Origin: Massilia sp. WG5
GTDB taxonomy: Bacteria > Pseudomonadota > Gammaproteobacteria > Burkholderiales > Burkholderiaceae_D
Assembly (NCBI RefSeq): GCF_001412595.2
Contig: NZ_CP012640.2
Coordinates: 5,828,001 to 5,892,000 of the forward strand
Direction: 5' to 3'
Length of the DNA stretch: 64,000 nucleotides
Part shown: one piece after another, positions 1 through 9,047 of the stretch
Numbering within the stretch: position 1 is the stretch's first letter
Layout: each line of letters begins with the position of its first letter
The notes under the pieces: generated by a model
Databases searched by the model: none
Told to the model about the DNA's origin: nothing
What the model saw: only the letters and a program-made list of their open reading frames with translations
Translations under genes and position numbers: made by a program

Positions 1-180
1 CCCCGCCAGCCAGTCCTTGGCGAGCCGTGCCTTGAGACTGGTGACCGCCATCGTGGCCTTGCCTTCGGCGATACGATCGAGTTGCCAGAGGGTGCTGCCC
101 AGCATCACGGCCATCAGGATGAGAAGCGTGGCGAAGGTGATGCCAAGGCGGGTGCCGATGCGGAATTTGTCGAGGACCAT
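1..180 (-). CDS. Methyl-accepting chemotaxis protein, N-terminal end only
   Basis: Reading down from an ATG at 178-180, the first 60 residues begin MVLDKFRIGTRLGITFATLL, followed by a hydrophobic stretch (about residues 12-30) and then a charged segment LWQLDRIAEGKA. This N-terminus (short basic cytoplasmic lead, one membrane helix, start of a periplasmic four-helix-bundle sensor) is typical of betaproteobacterial chemoreceptors with a 4HB_MCP sensor. The signalling domain lies outside the window, so the assignment rests only on the N-terminus. No clear Shine-Dalgarno is visible before the ATG; a TTGACA-like sequence lies about 20 bp upstream. The gene is transcribed away from the neighbouring two-component pair. 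Confidence 0.6.
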   Translation of the reverse strand, partial: MVLDKFRIGTRLGITFATLLILMAVMLGSTLWQLDRIAEGKATMAVTSLKARLAKDWLAG

Positions 181-322
181 GTTCTAGCGCAGTGTCAAGT
201 TTTCACGAGGGTTGGGCGATTCTTGCTGATCTCCTCTAATGTAATTTCCAATTCGCAATCTATGCGAGGAAGATTTCCTTAAGCTGTAAATATACGAACA
301 AGTTGGTGCATAAATACAACGA

Positions 323-1129
323 TCACATCTGCCTGAACAGGTGCGCGAACAGCGGGCTCACCTTCAGCCGGTCCGTGCGCCCGCGCAGCGCCAGGCTCAG
401 CTTGCCCATCTCGTCGCGGCTGGCGCTGGCCACGTACTTCATGTTGACGATGCTGCTGCGGCTGACCTGGCAGAACCGGGCCGGGTCGAGCTGCGCCATC
501 AATTCCTTGAGCGGCAGGCGGATCAGGGCGTCGCCCTCGAGCGTGGCGACGTTGACGTACTTGTCCAGCGCCTGGAAATACACCACCTCCTGCACCGGGA
601 TCATGCGCACCATATTGCCGACCGCGGCGCGGATCGTGCTCAGGCGCTCCGGCGCCGAAGCCTGCGGCAGCAGGGCGCGCATCTGCTCGACCAGGCGGGC
701 GATGCCGCCATCCTCGTCGCCGGCCTGGACGCGCGTTTGCAGGCGTGCGCGCAGGCGCTCGACGGTGCGGCGCAGGCGCTCGTCGCTGACCGGTTTCAGC
801 ACGTAGTCGGCGGCGGCCTGCTCGAAGGCCTTCAGCGCGTAGTCGTCGTAGGCGGTGACGAACACGACCTCGGGGAAGGGCTGCGCGCCATCCCAGCGCT
901 CGGCCAGTTCCTCGGCCGCTTCCAGGCCGGTCTGGCCGGGCATCTTGATGTCGAGGAAGAGGACATCGGGACGCAGCGCCAGCGCCTGCTCGACCGCCGC
1001 CAGGCCGTTCGGCGCGGTGCCGACCACCTCCAGCCCCGGCCACAGGCGTTGCAGCGATGCGGCGAGGACGGCGGCGAGGATCGGTTCGTCTTCGGCGATC
1101 AGGGCGCGGATGGGTTGGTGTGCGTTCAT
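323..1129 (-). CDS. LytTR-family response regulator
   Basis: A 268-residue protein: receiver domain (about 1-125) with acidic pocket ED at 13-15 and phospho-acceptor Asp60 in LFLDIKMPG, then a linker, then a LytTR DNA-binding domain (about 165-265) with the family pattern IPVQEVVYFQALDKYVNV and FCQVSRSSIVNM. Cytoplasmic transcription factor of the AlgR/LytR class. Its ATG overlaps the stop of the upstream kinase gene by 4 bases (1126-1129), so the two are translationally coupled partners. The physiological signal cannot be read from the sequence. Confidence 0.92.
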   Translation of the reverse strand: MNAHQPIRALIAEDEPILAAVLAASLQRLWPGLEVVGTAPNGLAAVEQALALRPDVLFLDIKMPGQTGLEAAEELAERWDGAQPFPEVVFVTAYDDYALKAFEQAAADYVLKPVSDERLRRTVERLRARLQTRVQAGDEDGGIARLVEQMRALLPQASAPERLSTIRAAVGNMVRMIPVQEVVYFQALDKYVNVATLEGDALIRLPLKELMAQLDPARFCQVSRSSIVNMKYVASASRDEMGKLSLALRGRTDRLKVSPLFAHLFRQM

Positions 1130-2229
1130 TGGAACTCCAGGGGAAGGACGAGACGGGCGAGCGCGCCATGCGGCGCGGCCGCGGATAATTCCAGGCTGGC
1201 GCGGGCGCCGTACAGCACCTGCAGGCGCTCGCGGGTGGTGGCCAGACCGACGCCGCCGCCCTGGCGGGTGGGCGCGCCGTCCAGTCCCAGGCCGGTATCC
1301 TGCACCGTGATCTCCAGCAGCTCGCCGTGGCGGGCCGCAACGATCGTCACCGTGCCGCCCTCGACCTTCGGTTCGAGGCCGTGCACGATCGCATTCTCGA
1401 CGATGGGCTGCAGCAGCATGGTCGGCAGGCGCGCCGCGCCCAGCCCGTCCGGCAGGCTGCAGCGGTAGGCCAGGCGCGCGCCCATCCGCACCGACATCAG
1501 TCCGAGGTAGGCGTCCAGCGCGGAAAATTCCTGCGCCAGCGTGGTGGTTTCCATGCGCGACACGCTCAGGGTGGCGCGCAGATACTGGATCAGCTGGTCG
1601 AGCATCCTGCCGGCGCGCTCCGGGTCGATCGCGATCAGGCCCTGCAGGTTGGCCAGGGTGTTGAACAGCATGTGCGGCTCGATCTGGGCCTGCAGCAGGC
1701 GCAGCTGGGCCTGCAGGGCCTGGCGCTCGACGGTCTCGGCGCGCGCCCGCGCTTCGCTGCGTTCGATCTTGATGCGCTCGACCCGCTCGCGGCTCACGAT
1801 CAGCAGCGAGAACGCGCCGATGCACAGCATCGAGAACAGGATCATGCTCAGCTGCCGCTGCGAGGGGTACTCGGCCAGGCTGGGCCGGTGTTCGCCGAGC
1901 AGCAGGCTGCCCATCGCGATGCCGCAGTAGTGGGCCACCGGCGCCGTCGCCACGACCAGGGCGATCAGCGCCGGCAACATATGGCGTTGCCGCCGGGGAT
2001 CGTCCCAGAACACCAGGCGGGCGCCGTCGACGATCACGATCGCCACCAGGCCGATGCAGAGCGAGAACACGATCTGGCTCGCCAGGATCTGCGGCTTGCC
2101 TTCGACCAGCGTGATCAGGACCCCGGCCAGGGCGCTGTAGACCGCGGCCAGGCGCATGTCCCGCAGGAGGCGGCGCAGCTTTTCCGGCACGGTGGCGCGG
2201 ACGGGAAGGGAATCGCTCAGGGTGGACAT
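1126..2229 (-). CDS. LytS/AlgZ-type sensor histidine kinase
   Basis: A 367-residue membrane kinase. Four hydrophobic segments lie within residues 27-145, followed by a coiled linker and a His_kinase (LytS-type) domain containing AQIEPHMLFNTLANLQGL with the phospho-acceptor His186, then an HATPase domain with N-box IVENAIVHGLEP and G-box DTGLGLDG. The start at 2229 (MSTLSDSLPV) is preferred over in-frame upstream ATGs, because the region beyond it codes for unlike, non-membrane sequence. It phosphorylates the LytTR regulator encoded directly downstream with a 4-base overlap. No dedicated periplasmic sensor domain is visible, so sensing is probably within the membrane. Confidence 0.9.
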   Translation of the reverse strand: MSTLSDSLPVRATVPEKLRRLLRDMRLAAVYSALAGVLITLVEGKPQILASQIVFSLCIGLVAIVIVDGARLVFWDDPRRQRHMLPALIALVVATAPVAHYCGIAMGSLLLGEHRPSLAEYPSQRQLSMILFSMLCIGAFSLLIVSRERVERIKIERSEARARAETVERQALQAQLRLLQAQIEPHMLFNTLANLQGLIAIDPERAGRMLDQLIQYLRATLSVSRMETTTLAQEFSALDAYLGLMSVRMGARLAYRCSLPDGLGAARLPTMLLQPIVENAIVHGLEPKVEGGTVTIVAARHGELLEITVQDTGLGLDGAPTRQGGGVGLATTRERLQVLYGARASLELSAAAPHGALARLVLPLEFQ

Positions 2230-2400
2230 GCTTTGCCTTTCTGCCAACAATGCGGATATTGTGCCGAGCCGGGGCTGCGGGGGCAAGATGGAATGCGACG
2301 AAGCCGCGACGGGATGGCGCGAAACGGGGTTCCAGCGGAGCGAAGCCATGCGCCCGCATGCCCGATAATGCGCTGAACTCATCACGCAGGAGCGCAAGGC

Positions 2401-3312
2401 ATGGAATTCCAGTTCTTCGGCACCTCATCCGGCACCCCGAGCAAGACCCGCAACGTGACGGCTTTGGCGCTGCGCACGCCCTGGTCGCTGCACGAGCTGC
2501 GCGCCATCTTCATCACCCACATGCACGGCGACCACTGCTACGGCCTGCCCGGGCTGCTGGCCAGCGCCGGCATGCTGAACCGGACCGCGCCGCTGACCCT
2601 GGTCGGCCCGGCGCCGCTGAAGCCCTTCCTGGAGGGCGTGATGGCGACCACCGAGCTGGGGCTGCCGTTCCCGATCGACTTCGTCGACGTGGAGCGGCTC
2701 GGGGAGCTCGAGGTGCTGGACGATGTGCTGCCCGACCTGCGGGTGGTCGCGACGGCGCTGTCGCACCGCATGCCCTCCTGGGCCTACAGCTTCACGGAGC
2801 GCGAGGTCGAGCGCCGCCTGGATACGGCCAAGCTGGAGGCGGGCGGGGTCGCGCGCGGCGTCGCCTGGGGCGAGCTGCAGCAGGGAAGGACCGTCACGCT
2901 GGACGACGGCCGGGTGCTGGCGCCGCGCGACTGGCTGCTGCCGGGCCGCAAGCCGCTCAAAGTGATCGTCGGCGGCGACAACGACCGGCCCGAGCTGCTG
3001 ATCGGCGAAGCGCGCGATGCCGAGGTGCTGGTCCACGAAGCGACCTACACGGAAGCGGTCCTGAAGAAGGTCGGACCCGGCCCCCGGCACAGTTCCGCGC
3101 GGATGACGGCGCTGGCGGCGACGCAGGCCGGGGTGCCGAACCTGGTGCTGACGCATTTCAGTCCGCGCTACCAGGACGGCAATAAGGGACCGCAAACGAT
3201 GGCGGACATCGAGGACGAGGCGCGGGAAGCGTACGCGGGGCAGCTCTTCCTGGCTCGCGATTTCGACCGTTACCAGCTGGACCGGCAGGGGCGGCTCAGT
3301 CTATGTACTTGA
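2401..3312 (+). CDS. rnz: Ribonuclease Z-like metallo-beta-lactamase, lacking motif I segment
   Basis: 303 residues, beginning [20 protein letters not shown], the standard start of bacterial RNase Z, the endonuclease that trims tRNA 3' ends. The metal motif [14 protein letters not shown] is intact, and further conserved histidines follow ([35 protein letters not shown]). However, the sequence runs from NVTALALR straight into [12 protein letters not shown]; in the family about 25 residues including the DCGEGTQ motif lie between these two blocks. The remaining frame is undisturbed. Its 3' end overlaps the convergent aldolase gene by 17 bases. Whether the product is still active is open. Confidence 0.85.
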   Translation: MEFQFFGTSSGTPSKTRNVTALALRTPWSLHELRAIFITHMHGDHCYGLPGLLASAGMLNRTAPLTLVGPAPLKPFLEGVMATTELGLPFPIDFVDVERLGELEVLDDVLPDLRVVATALSHRMPSWAYSFTEREVERRLDTAKLEAGGVARGVAWGELQQGRTVTLDDGRVLAPRDWLLPGRKPLKVIVGGDNDRPELLIGEARDAEVLVHEATYTEAVLKKVGPGPRHSSARMTALAATQAGVPNLVLTHFSPRYQDGNKGPQTMADIEDEAREAYAGQLFLARDFDRYQLDRQGRLSLCT

Positions 3313-3994
3313 GTCCGGCCCTGGCCAGCGGCTCGCGCATCGCATACATGTCCAGCCCCAGTACGCCCGAGGCCAGCTTCGCGCGCTTTTCGCCTTCCAT
3401 GTCCTCGCGCTTCTGCGCGGCGTCCGCAATGCGGGCAGCATCCCCGGCCGGCACCGCCACCACGCCGTCGTCATCGGCGATGATCGCGTCGCCCGGGTTG
3501 ACGTAGGCGCCGGCGCAGATCACCGGGATGTTGACCGAGCCGAGGGTCGCCTTGATCGTGCCCTTGGCGCTGATCGCCTTGCTCCAGACCGGGAAGCCCA
3601 TCTCCTTCAGCACGCGCACGTCGCGCACGCCGGCGTCGATGACCAGGGCACTGGCGCCGCGCGCCATGAAGCTGGTCGCCAGCAGGTCGCCGAAGAAGCC
3701 GTCGGTGCACTCAGCGCTCAGCGCCGCGACGACGACGTCGCCCGGCTGGATCTGCTCGGCCGCCACATGCAGCATCCAGTTGTCGCCCGGGTGCAGCAGC
3801 ACCGTGACGGCGGTGCCGCCGACCTGCGCGCCGCCGTAGATCGGGCGCATGTAAGGCTTCATCAGGCCGACCCGGCCCATCGCCTCGTGCACGGTGGCGC
3901 TGCCAAGAGACGCCAGGCGTTCCACGGCGCCGCGCTCGGCGCGCTCGATGTTGCGCTTGACGATGCCGAGCTGGTTCATCAGGGGCGTGCTCAT
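3296..3994 (-). CDS. ligK: 4-carboxy-4-hydroxy-2-oxoadipate (HMG/CHA) aldolase, RraA fold
   Basis: 232 residues of the RraA-like class II aldolase family, which splits 4-carboxy-4-hydroxy-2-oxoadipate into pyruvate and oxaloacetate, the last step of the gallate/protocatechuate 4,5-cleavage route. Visible hallmarks are [21 protein letters not shown] and DAGVRD with the catalytic Arg-Asp pair at 124-125, then [12 protein letters not shown]. The ATG at 3994 follows the stop of the hydratase gene by one base, and the hydratase tail supplies an AAGGA ribosome site, so it is the third gene of the galD-ligJ-ligK operon. Also called galC in Pseudomonas. RraA proper is excluded by the catabolic context. 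Confidence 0.93.
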   Translation of the reverse strand: MSTPLMNQLGIVKRNIERAERGAVERLASLGSATVHEAMGRVGLMKPYMRPIYGGAQVGGTAVTVLLHPGDNWMLHVAAEQIQPGDVVVAALSAECTDGFFGDLLATSFMARGASALVIDAGVRDVRVLKEMGFPVWSKAISAKGTIKATLGSVNIPVICAGAYVNPGDAIIADDDGVVAVPAGDAARIADAAQKREDMEGEKRAKLASGVLGLDMYAMREPLARAGLKYID

Positions 3995-3995
3995 C

Positions 3996-5036
3996 TCACA
4001 GTCCTTTTTTCTTGAGTGCGGCGTCCAGTCGCGGGTACACGTGGCGTGCGTTGCCTTCGAAGATACGGAAGCGGTCTTCATCCGACAGGGCTGCAGCCTG
4101 GACATAGCGCCTGGTGTCGTCGTAGTAGTGCCCGGTTACCGGATCGATGCCGCGCACGGCGCCGATCATCTCGGAGGCGAACAGCACGTTCTTTACCGGA
4201 ATCACCTTCGTCAGTAGGTCGATGCCCGGCTGGTGGTAGACGCAGGTGTCGAAGAAGATGTTGTTCAGCAGGTGGTCCTGTAACAGCGGCTTCTTCATTT
4301 CCTGGGCCAGGCCGCGGAAACGGCCCCAGTGGTAGGGCACCGCGCCGCCGCCATGCGGGATCAGGAACTTCAGGGTCGGGAAGTCCTTGAACAGATCGCT
4401 GGTCAGGCACTGCATGAAGGCGGTGGTGTCCGCGTTCAGGTAATGGGCGCCGGTGGTATGGAAGCATGGGTTGCAGCTGGTCGAGACATGGATCATCGCC
4501 GGGATGTCGTATTCCACCATCTTTTCGTAGATCGGGTACCAGTGGCGATCCGACAGCGGCGGCGAGGTCCAGTGTCCGCCGGACGGGTCCGGGTTCAGGT
4601 TGATGCCGACCATGCCGTATTCCCTGACGCAGCGCTCCAGCTCCGGAATGCAGGTCCTGGGGTCGACGCCGGGCGATTGCGGCAGCATGGCTGCGCCGAC
4701 GAAGTTGTCAGGGAACAGCCGCGACACCCGGTAGCACAGCTCGTTGCAGATCGCGGCCCAGGTGGCGCTGGTCTCGAAGTCACCGATGTGGTGGGCCATG
4801 AAGCTGGCGCGCGGCGAGAAGATCGTCAGGTCCGAGCCGCGTTCCTTCATCAGGCGCAGCTGGTTCGCTTCGATCGACTCACGCAGCTCGTCGTCGCTGA
4901 TGCGCAGCTCCGATACATGCGGCCCCAGCGACGGCGTGTTCAGATTGGCGACCTGCGCGTTACGCCAGTCTTCCAGCGCTTTCGGTGCGGTCGTGTAGTG
5001 GCCGTGGCAGTCGATGATCAGGGGTTCTCTCATCAT
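3996..5036 (-). CDS. ligJ: 4-oxalomesaconate hydratase, amidohydrolase family
   Basis: 346 residues of the amidohydrolase-2 family. Metal-binding motif DCHGHY at 9-14, a second histidine region MIHVSTSC, and [15 protein letters not shown] near 220 match LigJ/PmdE-type hydratases, which add water to 4-oxalomesaconate to give 4-carboxy-4-hydroxy-2-oxoadipate. The start ATG at 5036 overlaps the stop of the upstream tautomerase gene by 4 bases; a second ATG follows immediately. It is the middle gene of a three-gene operon. This hydratase is the sphingomonad/comamonad type and not the PIG-L-like GalB known from Pseudomonas putida. Assignment is by motif and context. Confidence 0.9.
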   Translation of the reverse strand: MMREPLIIDCHGHYTTAPKALEDWRNAQVANLNTPSLGPHVSELRISDDELRESIEANQLRLMKERGSDLTIFSPRASFMAHHIGDFETSATWAAICNELCYRVSRLFPDNFVGAAMLPQSPGVDPRTCIPELERCVREYGMVGINLNPDPSGGHWTSPPLSDRHWYPIYEKMVEYDIPAMIHVSTSCNPCFHTTGAHYLNADTTAFMQCLTSDLFKDFPTLKFLIPHGGGAVPYHWGRFRGLAQEMKKPLLQDHLLNNIFFDTCVYHQPGIDLLTKVIPVKNVLFASEMIGAVRGIDPVTGHYYDDTRRYVQAAALSDEDRFRIFEGNARHVYPRLDAALKKKGL

Positions 5037-6169
5037 TCTTCTCCTCTCCAGATGTCTTCGGATATGAATACTTCGCCGCGCATGATCGGGCGCGCGGTGC
5101 GCAGCAGCGCGGCGCGCACGACCTTCCGCGGGTCGGTCGCGTCGAGTCCCAGCTCGACGCTGAATTCGCCGGTCGGATGTTCGACCGAGACGGTTTTGTT
5201 CAAGCCTGCCGGTACGGCGGCGATGCCTTGCGTGACCGAGCCCTCCAGCACGCAGGCGGTGGCGACGGTGACCGCGGCCAGCACGCCGATCGCTTCGTGG
5301 CAGACGTGCGGGATGAAGCAGCGGGTGGCGATGCTGCCTTCCTCGCGCGGCGTCGCGACCAGGCAGATCTTCGGATAGCTCTTGGCCCCGACGTCGCCCA
5401 GGCCCATCAAGGGGCCGGCCGTCAGGCGCAAAGCTTCCAGCTTCGCTTTCAGGGCGTCGTTGGCGTTCAGTCCGGCCACGCTCTCATAGCCGCTGACGCC
5501 CATGTCCGCGGCGCGCACCAGCACCATCGGCATGCCGTTGTCGATCAGCGTCGCCTCGATTGCGAAGGGCGCGACGCCTTCTCCCGACACGTCGACGCGA
5601 TCCAGAACCCGGCCGCTCGGCAGCAGGGACGGGCAGACCGAGCCGGCCGTGTCCAGGAAATCGATGCTGATCGGCGCCGCGGTGCCGGGCACACCGTCGA
5701 TGCGGGCTTCGCCCTTGTACTGGAGGCGGCCATTCGGCGTCTGCACCGTGACCTGGCACTGCATGCCGGTGTTCAGGGTCAGCACGCGCGCCGTGGTGCT
5801 GCCGTGCGCAACCGGCAGCAGGCCGCGCTCCAGCGCGAAGGGCAGCACGGCCGCCAGCATATTGCCGCAGTTGGGTGTCGTGTCGACGCTGTCCTTGTCC
5901 GGCTGCAGCTGGGCGAACAGGAAGTCGAGGTCGACGCCGGGCGTGGTGCTGGGGCGGACGATGCCGACCTTGCTGGTGAGCGGATGCGCGCCGCCGAGGC
6001 CGTCGATCTGGCGCTTGTCGGGCGAGCCCATGGCGGCCAGCAGCACGCGGTCGCGCAGGGCCGGATCGGACGGCAGCTCGGATTCGAGGAAAAAGGGACC
6101 GCGCGAGGTGCCGCCGCGCATCAGCATGCAGGGCACCGGGGTCAGGTCGGAATTGCGTTGGTCGTTCAT
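5033..6169 (-). CDS. galD: 4-oxalomesaconate tautomerase, PrpF-like
   Basis: 378 residues of the PrpF/diaminopimelate-epimerase fold. It opens with PVPCMLMRGGTSRGPFF and carries TTPNCGNMLAA, the cysteine-containing loop of the first active-site half, and VGIVRPSTTPGVDLDFLFAQ. GalD/LigU enzymes isomerise the ring-cleavage product 4-oxalomesaconate so that the hydratase can act. The start at 6169 (MNDQRNSDLTP) is chosen because it directly precedes the conserved PCMLMRGGTSRG; an upstream in-frame ATG at 6208 would add 13 unlike residues. First gene of the minus-strand operon, divergent from the LysR regulator at 6295. Confidence 0.9.
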   Translation of the reverse strand: MNDQRNSDLTPVPCMLMRGGTSRGPFFLESELPSDPALRDRVLLAAMGSPDKRQIDGLGGAHPLTSKVGIVRPSTTPGVDLDFLFAQLQPDKDSVDTTPNCGNMLAAVLPFALERGLLPVAHGSTTARVLTLNTGMQCQVTVQTPNGRLQYKGEARIDGVPGTAAPISIDFLDTAGSVCPSLLPSGRVLDRVDVSGEGVAPFAIEATLIDNGMPMVLVRAADMGVSGYESVAGLNANDALKAKLEALRLTAGPLMGLGDVGAKSYPKICLVATPREEGSIATRCFIPHVCHEAIGVLAAVTVATACVLEGSVTQGIAAVPAGLNKTVSVEHPTGEFSVELGLDATDPRKVVRAALLRTARPIMRGEVFISEDIWRGEE

Positions 6170-6262
6170 GGTTTTCACCCGATGGGTGGACAGGCGGCGG
6201 ATGGGCACAGTATCCTCGGCGGCGCCGGCGGCTTGGTTGCGTTATGGGTGCTGGTTTGTTCT

Positions 6263-6276
6263 AATCTGCTTATCGC
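6263..6276. promoter_or_regulatory. Candidate operator copy 1 of the gallate-locus regulator
   Basis: AATCTGCTTATCGC on the plus strand, 18 bp before the ATG of the tandem-HTH LysR gene and about 95 bp upstream of galD. The exact reverse complement, GCGATAAGCAGATT, occurs at 7507-7520 upstream of the importer operon. A shared 14-mer in the two control regions that flank one LysR gene suggests a binding site used for autoregulation and for both catabolic operons. This is inference from the repeat, not a match to a known matrix. Confidence 0.5.
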
Positions 6277-6294
6277 TTTGCCCGGAGCCGCCTC

Positions 6295-7488
6295 ATGAAC
6301 CTCGTCAGCCTGCGCCACCTTCACGCCTTCAGCGCCGTCGCCGCCGCGGGAGGGATCCGCCGTTCTTCGGAAAGCCTGTACCGGGCCTCGTCGGCGGTCG
6401 CGCGTTCGGTGGCCGCGCTGGAGCAGGCGCTGGAAGTCCAGCTGTTCGAGCGCAAGGGCAGGGGCATGCTGCTGACGGCGGCTGGCGAACTGGTGCGGCT
6501 GCGCGCCGACCGCATCGAGACGGAACTGCGCGAAGTGCGCGACGACGCCCTGCGCCTGCGCGCCAAGGTCGGCGGCATCGAAGCGCTGCTGAACGAACGG
6601 CGCCTGCAGGCGGCCGCGCTGCTGGCCGAAATGCACTACATGCCGGGCGTGGCGCAGGCGATCGGCACGTCGCAGTCGGCGGTCAGCCAGGCCATCGCCC
6701 GCCTGGAAGGCATGCTCGGCATGCCGCTGTTCCTGCGCACCGCGCACGGCATGCTGCCGACCGAGGCCGGCCGGCGCTGGGTCGAAAGCTTCGAGCGGGT
6801 ACTCGCCGAACTGCGCCACATTCCGGAAGACATCGCCGCGCTGGCCGGCGTGGTCCAGGGCGTGGTGACGATCGGCGCGCTGCCGCTGGCGCGCTCGCAA
6901 CTGCTGCCGGCGGCCATCGCGGCGGTGCTGCTGCAGCATCCGCGCCTGCAGGTCCGCTCGCTCGAAAGTCCTTATGATGAACTCAGCGCCGGGGTCCTGT
7001 CCGGACGCATCGACTTCATCATCGGCGCGCTGCGCGCCAGCGCCGGCGACGCCTTCGTGTCGACCGCGCTGTTCCAGGACAAGGCGGTGCTGGTCGCGCG
7101 CACCGGCCACCCGCTGGCGGCGAAGAAACGCCTGACGCTGCGGGACCTGGCCGGCTACCCATGGGTGCTGGGTCGCGCCGGCACCCCGCTGCGCGAATCG
7201 ATCGAAGGCTTCTTCCGCGGCCAGGGCGTGGAACCGCCGGTACCGGCCGTCGAGACCGGCGACCTGGCCCTGCTGCGCGGCCTGCTGCTGGAAAGCGACA
7301 TGCTGACGGTGCTGTCGGCGCGCCAGCTGCACCATGAAGTACGCACCGCCCAGCTGGTGGTGCTGCCGCTCGAGATGCCGGGACTCGAACGGCGCATCGG
7401 CGTCACCACCCGCCGCGGCGCCCACCTGTCGCCGGGTGCGCGCGCGCTGCTGAGCGAAATCGAGCGCGCCGGCGAGACCTGGCTTTGA
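6295..7488 (+). CDS. LysR-type regulator with two N-terminal HTH domains
   Basis: 397 residues, about 95 longer than an ordinary LysR protein. Residues 1-62 form one LysR winged-helix domain (LRHLHAFSAVAAAGG, FERKGRGMLLTAAGE). After a helical linker (70-100) a second one follows at about 103-162, with QAIGTSQSAVSQAIARLEGM and TAHGMLPTEAGRR. The substrate-binding domain runs from about 190 to 390. The second HTH has the canonical SQSAVSQAI recognition helix, while the first (ASSAVARSV) is more divergent. It sits between the two gallate operons and is the obvious candidate activator for them, responding to gallate or a cleavage product. Ligand and activity are inferred. Confidence 0.88.
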   Translation: MNLVSLRHLHAFSAVAAAGGIRRSSESLYRASSAVARSVAALEQALEVQLFERKGRGMLLTAAGELVRLRADRIETELREVRDDALRLRAKVGGIEALLNERRLQAAALLAEMHYMPGVAQAIGTSQSAVSQAIARLEGMLGMPLFLRTAHGMLPTEAGRRWVESFERVLAELRHIPEDIAALAGVVQGVVTIGALPLARSQLLPAAIAAVLLQHPRLQVRSLESPYDELSAGVLSGRIDFIIGALRASAGDAFVSTALFQDKAVLVARTGHPLAAKKRLTLRDLAGYPWVLGRAGTPLRESIEGFFRGQGVEPPVPAVETGDLALLRGLLLESDMLTVLSARQLHHEVRTAQLVVLPLEMPGLERRIGVTTRRGAHLSPGARALLSEIERAGETWL

Positions 7489-7506
7489 ACCTCGCTTCCT
7501 GAGCCT

Positions 7507-7520
7507 GCGATAAGCAGATT
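7507..7520. promoter_or_regulatory. Candidate operator copy 2 of the gallate-locus regulator
   Basis: GCGATAAGCAGATT, the exact reverse complement of 6263-6276. It lies 18 bp after the regulator's stop codon and 160 bp before the importer ATG. The following bases (GCAACG here, AGAACA in the other copy read in the same sense) keep only an AAC, so the conserved core is this 14-mer. Likely site for regulator-dependent control of the importer-dioxygenase-porin operon; function inferred. Confidence 0.5.
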
Positions 7521-7679
7521 GCAACGCTGTGCCAGCCGAAAGCAATACATGGTCTCCGGTCAAAACGTACACTGAATAGCAAGTGGGGAGCCAAAGTTCG
7601 GCCCCATCGGGCGCGCAGCCGCAGCACGAACAAGACGGCAGCGCCATACCATTACTTGTGTATTCGACCTGGAGACATA

Positions 7680-9014
7680 ATGAATACAGTACAGACGCTC
7701 GATGTGCGCCAGCACATCAACGGCCGCAAGATGTCGGGTTACCAGTGGCTCTTGCTCTTCCTCTGCTTCCTCATCGTGACCACCGACGGCATGGACGTCG
7801 CCATCATGGGCTTCCTGGCGCCCTCGATCACGAAAGAGTGGGGCATCTCGAAAGCCGCCTTCGGCGCGGTGATGAGCGCTGCGCCGATCGGCCTGGCCAT
7901 CGGCGCGCTCCTGATCGGCCCCCTGTCGGACCGCTACGGCCGCAAGCGCCTGCTGATGGTGGCGGTGGCCTGGTTCGGTACCTGCAGCGTGCTGTGTTCG
8001 CAGGCCGGCGACGTCTACCAGCTTTCGATCCTGCGCTTCCTGACCGGCCTCGGCCTGGGCGCGGCGATGCCGAACACCACGACCCTGCTGTCGGAATACG
8101 TGCCGGAAAACTCGCGCGGCAGGCTCATCACCATCATGTTCACCGGCTTCAACCTGGGTTCGGCCCTGGTCGGCTTCGGCGCGGCCCTGATCCTGGGTGA
8201 CTACGGCTGGCGCATGGTGCTGGTCGCCGGCGGCGTCATTCCCCTCATCTGCATTCCGCTCTACCTGTTCCTGATTCCGGAATCGGTGCGCTTCATGGTC
8301 GTCAATAAGTACCCCGCCGAACGCATCGCCGCGACCTTGCGCCGCGTGGTCGGCGGCGCGGGCTTCTCCGGTGCGACCACCTTCACCATCAGCGAGCAGA
8401 AGGTCGACAGCAAGGCGAAGGCCAAGACCCTGTTGAACGCCGGCTTCCGCGGCATCACGGTGTCGCTGTGGGTCACCTATTTCATGGGCCTGATGGTGAT
8501 CTACCTGCTGTCCGGCTGGCTGCCGACCCTGATCAAGGATGCCGGCCTGCCGATCGAACGCGCCGCCAACATCACCGCCATGTTCCAGCTCGGCGGGACC
8601 GTGGGCGCCCTGTTCGTCGGCTACCTGATGGACAAGTGGACGCCGAACAAGGTGATCGCCTCCAGCTACGTCGCCGGCGCCTGCTGCATCCTGCTGCTGG
8701 CCTCAGGCAGCGTGCAGTCCGCGCTGTTCTCGGTCTACGTCCTGCTGGCCGGCTTCTGCATGAGCGGCGCCCAGACCGGTTTGAATGCCTTCGCCCCGTC
8801 CTGCTATCCGACTGCGGTGCGTGCCACCGGCGTCAGCTGGATGCAGGGTATCGGCCGCTTCGGCAGCATCTTCGGCTCCTTCGCCGGCGGCGTGCTGCTG
8901 AGTCTCGGCTGGGGTTTCAGCGCGGTGATCGCGATCCTCGCCATCCCCGCCACCCTCGCCGCGCTGTCGATCGTCTTCACGCGCTTCGCCGCGCGGGCAA
9001 CCGTCGTAGCATAA
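7680..9014 (+). CDS. Aromatic acid:H+ symporter (MFS, AAHS family)
   Basis: 444 residues with about twelve hydrophobic segments. The first helix carries TTDGMDVAIMGFLAPSI, matching the conserved DGxD motif of PcaK/GalT-type aromatic-acid importers, and the loop 2-3 motif GPLSDRYGRKRL is the MFS signature; ALFVGYLMDKW repeats it in the second half. The ATG at 7680 is preceded by GGAG with good spacing, and is preferred to an ATG eight codons upstream. First gene of a plus-strand operon, 33 bases ahead of the dioxygenase. Gallate is the likely substrate from context; protocatechuate or other hydroxybenzoates are possible. Confidence 0.9.
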   Translation: MNTVQTLDVRQHINGRKMSGYQWLLLFLCFLIVTTDGMDVAIMGFLAPSITKEWGISKAAFGAVMSAAPIGLAIGALLIGPLSDRYGRKRLLMVAVAWFGTCSVLCSQAGDVYQLSILRFLTGLGLGAAMPNTTTLLSEYVPENSRGRLITIMFTGFNLGSALVGFGAALILGDYGWRMVLVAGGVIPLICIPLYLFLIPESVRFMVVNKYPAERIAATLRRVVGGAGFSGATTFTISEQKVDSKAKAKTLLNAGFRGITVSLWVTYFMGLMVIYLLSGWLPTLIKDAGLPIERAANITAMFQLGGTVGALFVGYLMDKWTPNKVIASSYVAGACCILLLASGSVQSALFSVYVLLAGFCMSGAQTGLNAFAPSCYPTAVRATGVSWMQGIGRFGSIFGSFAGGVLLSLGWGFSAVIAILAIPATLAALSIVFTRFAARATVVA

Positions 9015-9047
9015 GCAGCGGCACCGTATTTTCTTAGGAATCGCATC

